From Astragalus membranaceus (lineage: Eukaryota; Streptophyta; Magnoliopsida; Fabales; Fabaceae): a DNA stretch of 64,000 nt. The number at the start of each line of letters is the position of its first letter. The first letter of the stretch is position 1. This document shows, piece by piece, positions 21,601 through 33,006 of this stretch. The DNA lies in contig CM076849.1 of assembly GCA_039519185.1 (NCBI GenBank), forward strand, positions 58,911,087 through 58,975,086. The letters are read 5' to 3'. Position numbers and translations under genes: made by a program. Below the pieces are notes generated by a model, which saw nothing but the letters and a program-made list of their open reading frames with translations, had not been told where the DNA came from and ran no database searches.

Positions 21601-24600
21601 CTGCCCCTCTTTATTTATATTTTCTCAAAAGTTTGAATGGTTTCCAAAATTTTCAAAGTAAAATAGAAATAAAGAAAAAAGGACACTAATTTTGTCTTAA
21701 AACGCGGGAAATAGGGATCACCGGGGATCTGAAGGAGCACTGGGGCTCTGAAGGACCACTGGGGTCTAAAGGATCACTGGGGATCTGAAGGTCTAGTTCA
21801 AAATAATTGCTTGAAGCATTGACTTGAATTCAACTGAAGTACCGATGGGGTCTGAAGGGCATGCCTAAGCCTGATGGACCAATGGGTCTGAAGGAGCGCA
21901 AACTAGCAATGGTACGAGTAAAACGGTCTACTTGGATGTGGCCTTTTTCGAGCGGCCATGGGGGTCAAGATCAGGTCATTGACCTGATTTGCTCACCTCG
22001 AAGGACGTCCACTATGTCTTAGGCTGACACAGCTAGTCTGAAGGACCTGGGGTCGGATGATCCGTCGGTTGCTCGATAACGCGACGTGCGATCTGGATTG
22101 ATGGACCAATTATTGGTCTGAAGGAGTGCTGGGGCTCTGAAGGACCGCTTGGGGTCTGAAGGATCAGCTAGACTCGGTGCTAACAATACAATTTAAATCT
22201 ATCTCGACAGATAAAAACTATCTATATTTGAGCGCGTCTAAGGATGCAATGAATGGTGTATGCGTGCATGTAAGCGTGTGCGATGATTGGTGTTTGCTGG
22301 GGTAGTGAATGAGATGTGGCGGATATGGATGCTGAAGTTGATGGACTAATGAAGTTGATAAACTGTGTATGTGGATGCAAATAAGATATGAATGCGATTG
22401 TAGTGATTATATGCAAATGCTATGGTGAATAAAAGGAAACACTTGAATGCATGGTAAATGATATGATTAGTGATGTAGGAAGTTTTGGCAACGATGGGAC
22501 CAACACTTGGCACGTCTACCGAAGCATAAAGAATGTTATATGTGTGCATGTATGTAATGAACTACAAAAACATGTGGATTGTGGATATTAGAGCTGGTCG
22601 GAAACAAAAATTGATAAGCTGTGTATGCGAATGCAAATGTACTTCTTAGATGCAGGTGCTATGGTAGATGCATGGTTGCATGATGGAATGATTTATACTT
22701 TGGTGGGGGTAATGAATGCAATGTGGAATTCTTTCTCTTTTTTTGTTTTTGGTTCTTTTCTTCTCTTTTGATTTTTTTTCTCTTCTGACTCTTTTTTGGC
22801 TTTTTATTGGTATATAATGAGTGCATGAAATGCGAATGAATATGGTGGAAATGTAATGCTTTGATGCAAATGCAATGGTGAATAAAAAGAAGTGTATAAA
22901 TGCATGGTGCGATGATATGATATGATTGATTGGGATGTAGACAGATTTTTGGTAATGATGAAGCCGACATTTTGGCACTTTTATCGAAGCAATAAATGTT
23001 ATATGTAGGCATGCATGTATGCATATGTAATGCATAATACGAAAGAAGCAAGGCGTGAAAGCTAATAAGTTTTGTAAACAAAAGTAAGTAGAATGTGAAT
23101 GCATGGTTCAATTCTAGAATAAATTGTTGGTGACAACATGTATTTTTGCATATATATATTTTTTGTGTGTAAGGATACAATAATGTTTGATGGGAAACAA
23201 AACTTTTGATGCAAGAAACAGTGACTTGAATATTTTGAATTGGTCATTCATTGGAAGAACATTTTTGATGGATTTAACTTGAACTCTGGTAAGCTCAAGG
23301 TTGTCATCCTTGAAGACTATGGCTTGGAACAATGCATTACTGTCATTGTGATGTGCATTTATAGGCTTGTTCAAATGGGTTTTCATTTGGTTATGATGAT
23401 TCATGACGGCTAAGCTTTCAAGTCTAAGATGTTAGCTTGGAGGAATTATCAATACCATGTCATGACGTGTGCTCTCTCTTTGAAGCATTTGTTTAATAAA
23501 TAAGAAAAACAGTGTGAATGCAAATGAATGTGCCAGTTGACTCAGGGTTCAAGAAACGTAGGGTATGGACAAGTGTGACACGTGAGTGGTGTGAAGGATG
23601 AGGTTATTGGCTCAAGCCTATGAGAGATAAGCTTACCCCAAGGTAAGAAATGTTTGACTGCCCCAATTTTGACTTCAAAAAGTGGAGAGCAAATAATTTG
23701 TCTTTGTCTAAGGAGGACAACAACACCTAAGGGTATAGGTCGACTAAAAGTTTCGGAATCGTGTTAGTCTTGAAATAAAAAGTGGCTAAGGATGAATGGA
23801 ATGGGAGACAAAAGAATTCTATTGGCACAAGGGATATGATGCCCCAGTTTATAAAAAGACAAGGTTGCCCCATTTTGAGTGTGGTTGTGACAGAGTGCGA
23901 AGTCCGAATAATGATTTGGAAATTTGTCTAGTACGGCTATATGTGTGTAGTATAAGAACGGGATGAAAGATGAGGGTATTTTGGGGATGCTGAAAAATTT
24001 CCCCAAGTTTAAATGGAATGGAGGGTGGGGGTTTTGCCCCATTCTGAGATGGTAAGTCAAGTAACTGCCTTAGTAGGGATTTGTGGTTTTCTTTGGGAAG
24101 GATTCCACGAGCTAAGACAGTCAAGAGTTTTTGATTCGATGAAATTTCACTTTGTTGATGATCACTAAATTTCTGCCTAAAATCATTATCTCTTGTATGA
24201 ATTTTGAGCGTGCAAGCCTTTTTGAGTTTTTTTTTAAATAATATTTTTTCTTTTTTTGAGAAAATAATTTATTCTGATTATTTTATCCTAGAATATAAGC
24301 TTTGAGAAAAATGGAAGCAACCAATCATTGATCAGAATAGACCTTAGGATTGTAATATGGCTAATGGTTAATGATTTACGAAGGAAATGATTACTTTGCC
24401 CATAGAAGTGTTTGGGGGGTTGGTTGAGACAAAAAATCTTTTATGTGCTTCATGGTAGAATGAACCTGTTTAGGGTTGTAACGCAGCCAATGGTTTATGG
24501 AGGATAGGATACTTAGGCCAAAGGAAGTGTTTGAGGGTTTATTTCAGACAAGGATCTTTTATGCGCTTGATGGTGTGAAGTATCAGCTCACAATTTCTAC

Positions 24601-26138
24601 CGCTTTTGTTTTTTCTTCTTTCAGGATTTTTCAATCCTCTTTTTTTTTAGTTTCGTTTTTTTTTGTGATTTTTCTTTTTTCTTTTGAGCTGAGCGAGCTG
24701 ATAAAGTGGTACACTATTTTTAGATATAGAATTGATCCTTGTTTAGGGTGATTGAAGGAATGTTTTTTGGCTCAAAAGTGAGCACAATGGCTGATTCTTT
24801 TTTAGGATGTGGGAAAGTGACCAAACTTCACTTCAAATCATGATTTCTTATTTTCTCGAGATTGTAACTATAGGACAAAACTTCATTTTAATATATTTGC
24901 CTTTCTTTATTTCTTTCCCCCCCGTTTTTTTATGCCCTAATTTTTGCTTGGGTTGCTCTTATGAGTTTTCAACCTAAAGGGCTTTTCTTTTTTGGATTTC
25001 TTTTTTGTTTTTTAACTCAAAGGACTTGCACAAGTGTTTAGAATACCAACAGAAAATCTTAGTGATCATTACTCTGCCCCAGTATGGAGCTTTCAAACTG
25101 TTATTAGTGAAACTTCAACACTGGGGATAGTGAATGAAATACTCTTGTGGGGACTGGGCATTTTATTGATGGTTGGATCTGGTTTTGAAAATGAAGGATA
25201 ATGATAAACAGAAAGATGGGGATAGTATAACTGACTCAAACAAGAGCAAACACACATGTCATGTTAGTTTATTTTGAAAAATGCCTCATAGAGAGTTGAC
25301 ACCGGTTAAAATAGAACAATCTTAATTGACACGACCACATAAGTTAACAAAGTAGACATTTGGGTCTTTCATCACATGAGGGTGAGACATATGTTGACTG
25401 ATGCCCTCGGTGAGACACGCCTTTGAGGCTAAGAGTCAAGCCTACAGGAGCAAGGATTTGAAGATGTGCAAAACTGATGTTGGCTTATGCTTTTGGTGAG
25501 GCACGTCTCTGAGGCTTAGGGTCAAGCCTACAGGGGGAAGGGTTGAAGTGGTTGAGTCAATGCGAAGCGAGTTTGATGGTAGGTGAGTGATTGGTGAATG
25601 TCTTTTAAGAGAATAATACCGGGGTTAGAAGGACGGATCCCATGAAGGTGATCACATTGTGGTTAAGTGGGTGGATGGTTTCCACAAATGTGATAGGCGT
25701 AGAGCGGGTGTGTATGGGATGAAGAGTGAAGAACTTGATGTTGGTGAATCAAGTTAGGTATTTACTCAAAGGATGTGAGAACTTTTTCTAAGGGAGAAGA
25801 ATCAATTCAAATATATTTTGCAAGCATGTATTGTTTCTCATCAAACAGTGTTTCCACAAAACAAAAACAAAAATTCATGAGTTTTTTTTATAATATAATG
25901 CATGAACATATGGGTGTTGCTGTACATGGACAACAATGCATATGATACCTTAAACAAGCGTATGATTTTTATTTATTTATTTATTTAATTACATTTCAAC
26001 TAGAGTAAGATACTAACAAAACAACAACAAAAAACTATTGGATGATGAATGAAGCAAGAATAGAAGAAAATGAAGTAATTCCTAATTTTGTTTTGATGCA
26101 TGCTGGACGACTAGGAACTTTTGTTTTTGCTTCCTATT
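21601..26138 (+). other. Non-coding interior of the LARD-like element
   Basis: Opens with GCTGCCCCTCTTTATTTAT. A repeat of about 20-30 bp built on CTGGGGCTCTGAAGGA fills 21720-21800 and recurs at about 21845-21900 and 22100-22165. Scattered GCCCCA words (for example near 23840 and 24030) resemble the interiors of other coding-free plant gypsy derivatives. Minus-strand frames rich in H, Y and S at 22222-23404 have no domain and are judged chance. Confidence 0.6.
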
Positions 26139-27908
26139 GTACAACTCATTTATCCCAAAACGATGGCTAATCCGTCTGTGCGGTCGGCTTAACCCCCTAT
26201 TTGCTTTTTCCCTAAATCATAGTGATTTAAAGGTCACACTGTGACTATTCTTTTGGTAGCTCTAATCACTTTCTCACCAAAGGCCTCCAGAGCTAAAGTC
26301 TCTTTAGTAATATTACCCACAACGATAGGTAACTATCAGGTGTGGAATATCACGAAAGAGCACACTCTGAAGATTCTCATGATAATCAGATGGAAATCCA
26401 GAATGACTATCACTAATAATCTCCACTCGTTCTAAGTTTCAAACAGACCCGGGTATAAGGTCCCACTCATAAGTGTGTGTAAATGTGTACGTAATATATG
26501 CATAAATAAATAAACAATATAAATAATAAATAAATATGCACATACATAAATAAATAAACATTTAAATAATAAATAAATATGTACATAAATAAATGAATAA
26601 TAAATAAATACATACATAAATAAATAATAAATGAATAAATACAAAACTAACCTCAAACTGATCAACGCGATCAATGCCGAACCGGACCGAGCAGTCTGAC
26701 CAGGTCAACCGCGAACCAGACTCCTATCAGGTCCATTTTTACCCGAAAACCGCAAAGTAATGGGCCACAAAGGCTATCCCAAAAATAACCAAAGACAGAC
26801 TTTTAGTCTAATGGACCGCAAAAGCTAGCCCAAAAGAATTAAAGACAGACTTTTAATCTAATGGACTTCAAAAGCTAGCCCAAAAGAATTAAAGACAGGC
26901 TTTTAATCTAATGGACTGCAAAGGCCAACCCAGAAGATCACTTACCCCGTCAATGGCCCATGTCCATAGTCTTTGCATCTCAACCTCTTTTATAGCCAAA
27001 GGCTAGGTAGTCCTTGTTTCTCCCAAACAATGTGGGACTAAAACAAGATAGGGAAAGCAAATCCTGTTTTTCTCAAACCAGCCACCTTGAAAGTGCGATT
27101 CCGGATTCGTTAACCGTTGGATCGTCTTCGTTTTTTTGACAGCAGGTTCGTGGGACATATATCTTCACTTTCACCGTTCGGATCGTCGAAAAGTAGTCTG
27201 AGAATAGAGAAATTGCATTCACAAAGTAGCTGAAAACAACTCCCATTTTTTCTCAAACCAGCCACCTTGACAGTGCGATTCCAGATTCGTTAACCGTTCG
27301 ATCGTCTTCGTTTTTTGACAGCAGGTTCGTGGGACATATATCCTCACTTTCACCGTTCGGATCGTCGAAAAGTAGTCTGAGAATAGAGAAAGTGCATTCG
27401 CAAAGTAGCTGAAACAACTCCCGTTTTTTCTCACACCAGCCACCTTGACAATGCGATTCCATATTCGTTAACCGTTGGATATCTTCGTCTTTTGACAGCA
27501 GGATTGTGAGACGTATATCTTTACTTTCACCGTTCGGATCGTCGAGACGACTTTTGAGGAGAGAGAAGTTGCATTTGCAAAATAGTGGCAGTTTTGGGTA
27601 TTTTGGTCTATTTTTATATTTTTTTGTAACTTTGGCATTCTTGGGCCAAGTCATGTACATGGACATTTTTGTAATAATTTTAATTTTTGTTTAACCACTA
27701 AAAAAAATAAATAACAACACAAAATTGGTAAATGAGCGCGAAATGACTTATTCGAGGGACTAGGAATCAAATATACGCGAAAAACATATTTTTGTTATTT
27801 TTTCTAAAAAGTGAAAAATACCGGTTAAAATTAGGTATCCACAACACCAAAAGTTTTGATATTGTTTTCCTTTATATGAAAACATCCGGACAAAATTAGG
27901 GTATAACA
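26139..27908 (+). repeat. Truncated 3' LTR with a triplicated block
   Basis: Aligns to the 5' LTR from about 20186 onward, starting at GTACAACTCATTTATCCC; the first 1.2 kb of LTR is absent. A block beginning near CCAGCCACCTTGA is present three times (about 27080, 27259 and 27436; period about 180 bp) whereas the 5' LTR has it once (21122). Both LTRs end GGGTATAACA. Confidence 0.82.
27077..27600. repeat. Three tandem units of about 180 bp
   Basis: Each unit carries GCCACCTTGA, ATTCGTTAACCGTT, GACAGCAGG and TTTCACCGTTCGGATCGTCG. The units differ by scattered substitutions, so the amplification is not brand new. Each includes a GTTAAC palindrome and a TTCGGATCGTCGA segment. Confidence 0.85.
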
Positions 27909-28019
27909 GTAGGGACTAAAAGTGAGAAAAAAAATTATAGGGACTAAAAATAAATTTTTAAAATTTTATAGAGACAAAAAACATATTTACCCCAAATAAC
28001 TATCTCTTTTTTTCTACGG

Positions 28020-28456
28020 TGTTCATTCCATTGCATATATATTCATCACACTACTGGACACTAAGAGGAATGTTTCATTCCATTGCATATATGTTCTACA
28101 CTCTAAGAGAAATGTTAGTGTCACACTTTTTAACACACTTTTTTTGGACACAATTACATCAGTAGAAATTCATATGGATCTCACCAAATTCACATTAGAC
28201 CCATATGCTTTAGTATGATTCATTTGAAATTCAACCAATAAGAGAATTTGAGTTGCGAAATAAATGCTATAGAGTGTGTCACTCATTAGCATTAATCTTT
28301 AACATTGATTTTCCAACACACTCCCTTTTTATTTATTGAATTTCAAATAGATCCTACTAAATCACGTGGTTCTAATGAAAAATTGGTGGAATCTATATGA
28401 ACTTCGACCAATATAAGAGAGCGCGTTCAAAAAAGTGTGACGGTAGCATTTCTCTA
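28020..28456. mobile_element. Short fold-back MITE with adjacent tandem duplication
   Basis: CTAAGAGAAATGTTAGTGTC at about 28102 pairs with GACGGTAGCATTTCTCTAG at about 28438-28456 as imperfect inverted ends, and a partial internal copy is near 28268-28330. Just left of it, TTCATTCCATTGCATATAT occurs twice (about 28023 and 28076), a tandem duplication of about 50 bp. Class not assigned. Confidence 0.55.
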
Positions 28457-28913
28457 GCCACTAAATGTGAGTATCTCTTTTAGCATAGATTGGATAATTA
28501 ACTAAGATTAGCCTCTTCAGTCTATTCAATCTCCATAGGTATAATTATCTACCCAATTCGACTTAAATTAAAGTGTTAGAATAAGCTGAAGTTAATTAAT
28601 TAAAAATAGTTGCAATTAGTTGAATTAGTTACAAATTAATTAGTTTAGTTAGGATCACTATATAAAGTGTATCATACATTCAAGTATTTATCTTAAGACA
28701 AAATTGAATGTGAGTAGAAAATAGGCTCCAAAAGTTCAACACATTATAGATAGGCATTAGGCAATAGGGTTAGTGTAGGCAATAGGTTCTATAAAAAAAG
28801 AATAGCTACTAGGCATTAGGCAAGTTAATATTTTTTTTCTTTTCCTTACTTTTTGGTAAATTTCAAGTAAATTAAAAAAAAAATAGCTAATGTATCAATC
28901 GTTGTTGTTTAAG

Positions 28914-29585
28914 GTCAACCACTTCTCTCTAGAGTGGTAAAAAGATCTGTATCCAAGAGTATTTAAGGATAAACCTGTAATGAACATGGTGTGTACAAGC
29001 ACCCACATGTAAAATAAACGGGTTCGTTGTATTCTTCACTTGTTAACAGGTGAGGATGGGTAATGAGGTACTTGCGCCATTGGGTTGGTATACCCGCTAA
29101 AGTTATTAAAAGATCTTTATATTTAATAGTTAGTTATAAATATTTAAGTGTCTTTCATACCATTTTTTAACTAATATAAGTCCTCAAATATTTAATAGAA
29201 TAAATGCTTAGTTGTCTTATATGAATAGCAAAAATAATATTAAGAAAATTAATTTTTTGTGCAAAATTAGTTTTTATTTTATAGAAAATCATTTTTAGGT
29301 AATTTAATAAATGCCCGTGTGTATAAGGGGTTGAAATCATTTTTATTTCTAAAGAAATAGAAGGTTTCATTATCTAGGCACCAACTTTGTCTTTTTTTCT
29401 TCAAAAATATTCTTCTTACTTTTTAGTAAATTAAACTAATATAAAAATCATTGTTTAGGCCAACCACTCCTCTTTCGAGTGGTAAAAAAATTTCTACCCA
29501 CGAATACCCACACATAAACCTGTAAGGACATGAGGTGTGTACAAGTACCTGCGGGTAAAATATATGGGTATGTGTATTTCCCTTT
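28914..29585. repeat. Diverged direct repeat flanking AT-rich sequence
   Basis: The stretch with TAGAGTGGTAAAAAGATCTG, ATAAACCTGTAA and GGTGTGTACAAGCACC (about 28914-29025) recurs at about 29456-29560 as CGAGTGGTAAAAAAATTTCT, ATAAACCTGTAAGG and GGTGTGTACAAGTACC. Its origin is unknown. Between the copies I see no gene. Confidence 0.6.
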
Positions 29586-29708
29586 CGACTTTTCTTCGAG
29601 AACTAAACACACAAATCGACACACATATTAGATTTCGGGATTTTTTTTCTTATGTTTAACGAAATTTCGTATTTTGTTTAAACTTATAATAATTTTATTA
29701 TGTAAAAA

Positions 29709-29905
29709 CACTACTCGAAAAACTGATATTAGAGAGGGATTTTTGAGACAAAATTATCGATCCCTTGCTATTAGTGAGGGATTTAGTTACGGAAATAGAA
29801 GTTCCCATCAACTTGCGTATCAGTAATGTTAGCGACGAGATTAGTGAGATAAAATATCCCTCTCTAACATTTCTGTAACAAATTCCCTCACAAAATGCCT
29901 AGTGC
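29709..29905. repeat. Left subterminal repeat zone of the large CACTA element
   Basis: Contains TTAGAGAGGGATTTTTGAG, TTAGTGAGGGATTTAG, GTTAGCGACGAGATTAGTG and CCCTCTCTAAC, in both orientations, matching motifs in 44755-45103. Confidence 0.75.
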
Positions 29906-30078
29906 TTGTGGATAAATAACTGTGTTGGTTAGTGAAATTATAAGGCTTTCTTTGCTTTTGTATTATATGCCACCATAGCAAGCAAGTATTTAATCTATGG
30001 TATGTTTTCAACATGCTAACTCCTTGTTTTCTAATGGACAAGAAGATCCCTATTTTATGTAAGTTGCAATTACATGGA

Positions 30079-30870
30079 AACTAGTTTGTATGACCCGTGC
30101 GCTGCACGGGTATACATTATCTTTTAACTTAAAATGATTTTTTTGGACTAAAAAAATAGTCAGATTTATATTTTAGTGTATTACCTGACATACTGTATAA
30201 CCACCAATAGATGTTATAAAATTTGTTCTCTCAATTTATTAAGTTACGAAAAAAGAATAACAAAAACGAAGGAAATGTCTTTAGTTAGGACATTCAAATT
30301 ATTAAAAATTATTTTCTACCTTAAAAAATTTGGTAATACAAATTTTATATTTCATAAAATTTCTATTGCGTTCGTTGTAGTCCTTGACATTTACAAATTA
30401 TCAATTTAGAACAGATCAGTTATATTATTGTTCCAATTAAGCACTTTTTTACAATGTACAGGGACTAAATATATATATCGTATGGAATAAATTAACACAC
30501 TTCCCAATAACTCAGGGGATAAAAATGAAGCATTATAAAGAAACGGTGCTAAATTCAATCTGGGGTTAAATACCGGAGACTTAATAGTGTGTTACCTATA
30601 AAATAAGTTGGCAACAAAAAAGGTACACAAAGTAAAATGTTACATGAAAAGTAGAGTAGTGTGTAAATATTATGATAGAAATAGTAATAGAAAGGTAGCA
30701 CAGTGTATAAACATTATAGGATGTTTCAAAATTTTACTGTTACATTAGTAAGCCAGTAAAATGATCAAACATACATGAATAAAGAAAAATATTCGAACAA
30801 AAATACATAAATTAAAAAATATATATTCAGTGCACGGTATTTATTGTCTAGTAGCACGATACTTGTAGTT
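30079..30870 (-). mobile_element. Possible Helitron-like insertion (weak)
   Basis: ACTAGTTTGTATGACCCGTG at the left contains, on the minus strand, a GC-rich hairpin (CCCGTGCAGCGCACGGG) shortly before a terminal CTAGT, the arrangement of plant Helitron 3' ends. At 30831-30853 TGCACGGTATTTATTGTCTA is a related word. A similar CCGTGCACTGCTCGGGG stretch lies at 45281-45298, outside the CACTA element. The 5' end is not identified and no Rep/helicase is present. Region 30106-30968 is otherwise AT-rich with no gene. Confidence 0.3.
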
Positions 30871-30968
30871 GTGTCTAGTGGCACGGTACTTGCTAGTATT
30901 CAGTGCAACATCAAATTGGGATATGGTATAGACATGACCCTCATGGAGGTGTTAGTCATGCTTATATA

Positions 30969-32958
30969 TGTAACACCCCGATAAATTCTAACATGTAGAA
31001 CTACCGAAATGCACTAAATGACATACATCAGAGTAACTTCCTGTTAATGAATATTGAACACAAACTAAAACTTTCGATAATACCTATCAAATAGTTCTAT
31101 GAACCTCATTAAGTTCCGGAAAATGCTTAAGTTTCACGACTTAAGACTTATACAATCCTGGTGTTCAATACTCAAAACATAAAGTAGCGGAAACGATTTA
31201 CAACTGATACATGATCGTTATACAATCGATAACATAGAAACAGTAAATGGGACAAAGGTCTAAAACATGAAACTCAATCTTCAATGACTCCAAGAGTCGC
31301 ACCGGCTAACCGTGCTTCGTCGCCTTTGCTTTCCCCTGTTTCTCTGTAAAAACCACAAATATGAAGGGTGAGATAAACATTATCTCAGTGAGTCCTATCG
31401 AGACCCCTTACTAACTCTAGTGGTTCATTATTCTTTACTTGTGAACTCATGGTCCTACTAAGCAACCATGTGGACAATGTATTTTACCTCTTGTAATTTG
31501 TAGCCCTACTAAGCGACTACGCATTACCTTTCCTTTTCATTTATCATTCTAGCATAACACCTCAAGCCTACTATTCTTAGGCACTTCTTTGGCTTTTGGT
31601 GAACTCATCCCGCTATTTCTAGTGGGTGAAACCTCTTGAGTCTAGGTTTTGGGGCTCATGACTTCCCCTCCCCTAGCATGCCAATCCTCTAAGGGTCGTC
31701 ACCCTTGACCTCAATTTATATATTTTATATAAATGTACCCGCATTGGGCCGTCTTATCATTTTCATTCATGTACCGTCTACCCTTCCTCAAGGGAAGGTA
31801 TCTTGTCTTTGAATTAAACATTCCTTATCTTGACTTGTATAAATTAACATGTGTACACTCGCGTTTTACTAATACCCGGTTTTTCCTTAACATTTATAAC
31901 TTGTGAGATTTCCCTCAAACTTCTTTCATTTCATGACATAAGTGTGTCTCCATTCTTGGAAAACATTGGGGAATCAATCGGAAAGGAATCGGAATCGTTT
32001 GGAACGGATTAAAAAGGATTTTGAATTAGGGTAACAGAAGGATCCGCACGGTCTGTGCTCCAGAGGCGCACGACCCGTGCGTATAAATAAAAACTCAGTT
32101 TGAAAATGTTACAGGGTGCACAGTCCGTGCGTGTTTTAAAATTGTAAAAAGCTGGTTTGCGTAGGTCATGCTCGGTTTGTGCCCAGGGGCGCACGACCCG
32201 TGCTGTGTCAAAAATTCATTTCAAGCTGATACCGAACCAGGCGCACGACCCGTGCCCTTGTGAGGCACGATCCGTGCGTGCTTGACAGTGGCCAATTCAT
32301 ACAATCATCAAATCAAATCAATCGGTTATAAACATAGTGACTTTTCGATAAAACGGTTTTCAAGTTATTTTTCACAAAGCGGATTATAACGTTTTCTCGG
32401 TTCAGAAGCTTCACTTTGGAGATGCAAGGTTCAACAATGGAGGAAAAGAAAAAGTGGATAAGTTGGACATGAAATTAGTATCAGATTGTAGAGTAAGAAA
32501 AATGAAAGAGGATAGTGTGATTTTCGCTTACATGCAATCCTTGGAGCTGAATTCCCTTTTCCTCTTCTCCTCCCCTCTCTTCGCGTCTCTCCTCCCTTCT
32601 CTCTCTTTTGTTCTTTCTAATTTTCAGAAATGAGGAAAATGGGGAGTGTGGGAGTGAGGGAGTTGACTTGGTCAGGTGAGGGGGGTTTTGGGGTGTTTAC
32701 TATTTTGCCCTTTGTTCACTTCATACACTATGACATGGCCTAATCTAATGAACTAGCCAAATCCTATTAACTTAACACAAGATTTTACTTATGCACAATA
32801 ATAAATCATCTATTTCAAACCTCACATAATTACATAGTTATGCTAACTAAATCGAATCTTAATAACCTCATGTGCTAAATATTCGATTTAGCCAATAATT
32901 CACTTTAACCTTTTCGCTAATTTAAATAAATTTAATTAGCTCATTAGGGGATGTTACA
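30969..32958 (-). repeat. 3' LTR of the chromovirus (1,990 bp, two deletions)
   Basis: Compared with the other LTR it lacks about 111 bp (equivalent to 38851-38961) and about 286 bp (equivalent to 39071-39356). Together these equal the full 397-bp length difference. The first deletion has AATT microhomology at its edges and the second a short A/AG overlap. It also carries the GCACG/CGTGC palindrome cluster at 32045-32280. Confidence 0.93.
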
Positions 32959-32973
32959 ATCACCCCAACTTTT
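32959..32973 (-). other. Polypurine tract of the chromovirus
   Basis: On the minus strand AAAAGTTGGGGTGAT directly abuts the 3' LTR start, the position of the plus-strand primer in LTR elements. Confidence 0.75.
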
Positions 32974-33006
32974 AAAATTTTGTCCTCAAAATTGACAAAA
33001 CGTACC

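Larger units (their letters stand above)
18952..27908 (+). mobile_element. LARD-like LTR retrotransposon without coding capacity
   Basis: The element begins TGTAGCGACCG and ends GGGTATAACA, with the perfect 5-bp duplication GTAGG on both sides (18947-18951 and 27909-27913). The 5' LTR is 18952-21600. The 3' LTR (about 26139-27908) has lost roughly its first 1.2 kb, so it joins the interior directly. The 4.5-kb interior has no gag, protease, RT or integrase motif in any frame. Long LTRs with a large non-coding interior are the features of large retrotransposon derivatives (LARDs). Orientation is set by the GGGTATAACA|GCTGCCCCTC junction at 21600, a phrase seen just inside 5' LTRs of some plant Ty3/gypsy elements. 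Confidence 0.82.
18739..27993. mobile_element. MITE split by a large LTR element
   Basis: The left end GGGTTTAATATGTTTTTGGT and the right end ACAAAAAACATATTTACCCC are imperfect inverted repeats. The two halves (18739-18951 and 27909-27993) join into one continuous element when the LTR element and one GTAGG are removed: AAAATGTAG runs straight into GGACTAAAAGTGAG. Inner words of the TTTTTAGTC and GACTAAAA type are shared in both senses. Its own target duplication is unclear (an AAATAA word is near both ends). No coding sequence. Confidence 0.72.

Noticed and set aside
22222..23404. Several minus-strand frames rich in H, Y, S and K in the LARD interior
   Set aside because: They overlap in different frames, contain no domain, and match the biased base composition of the strand.
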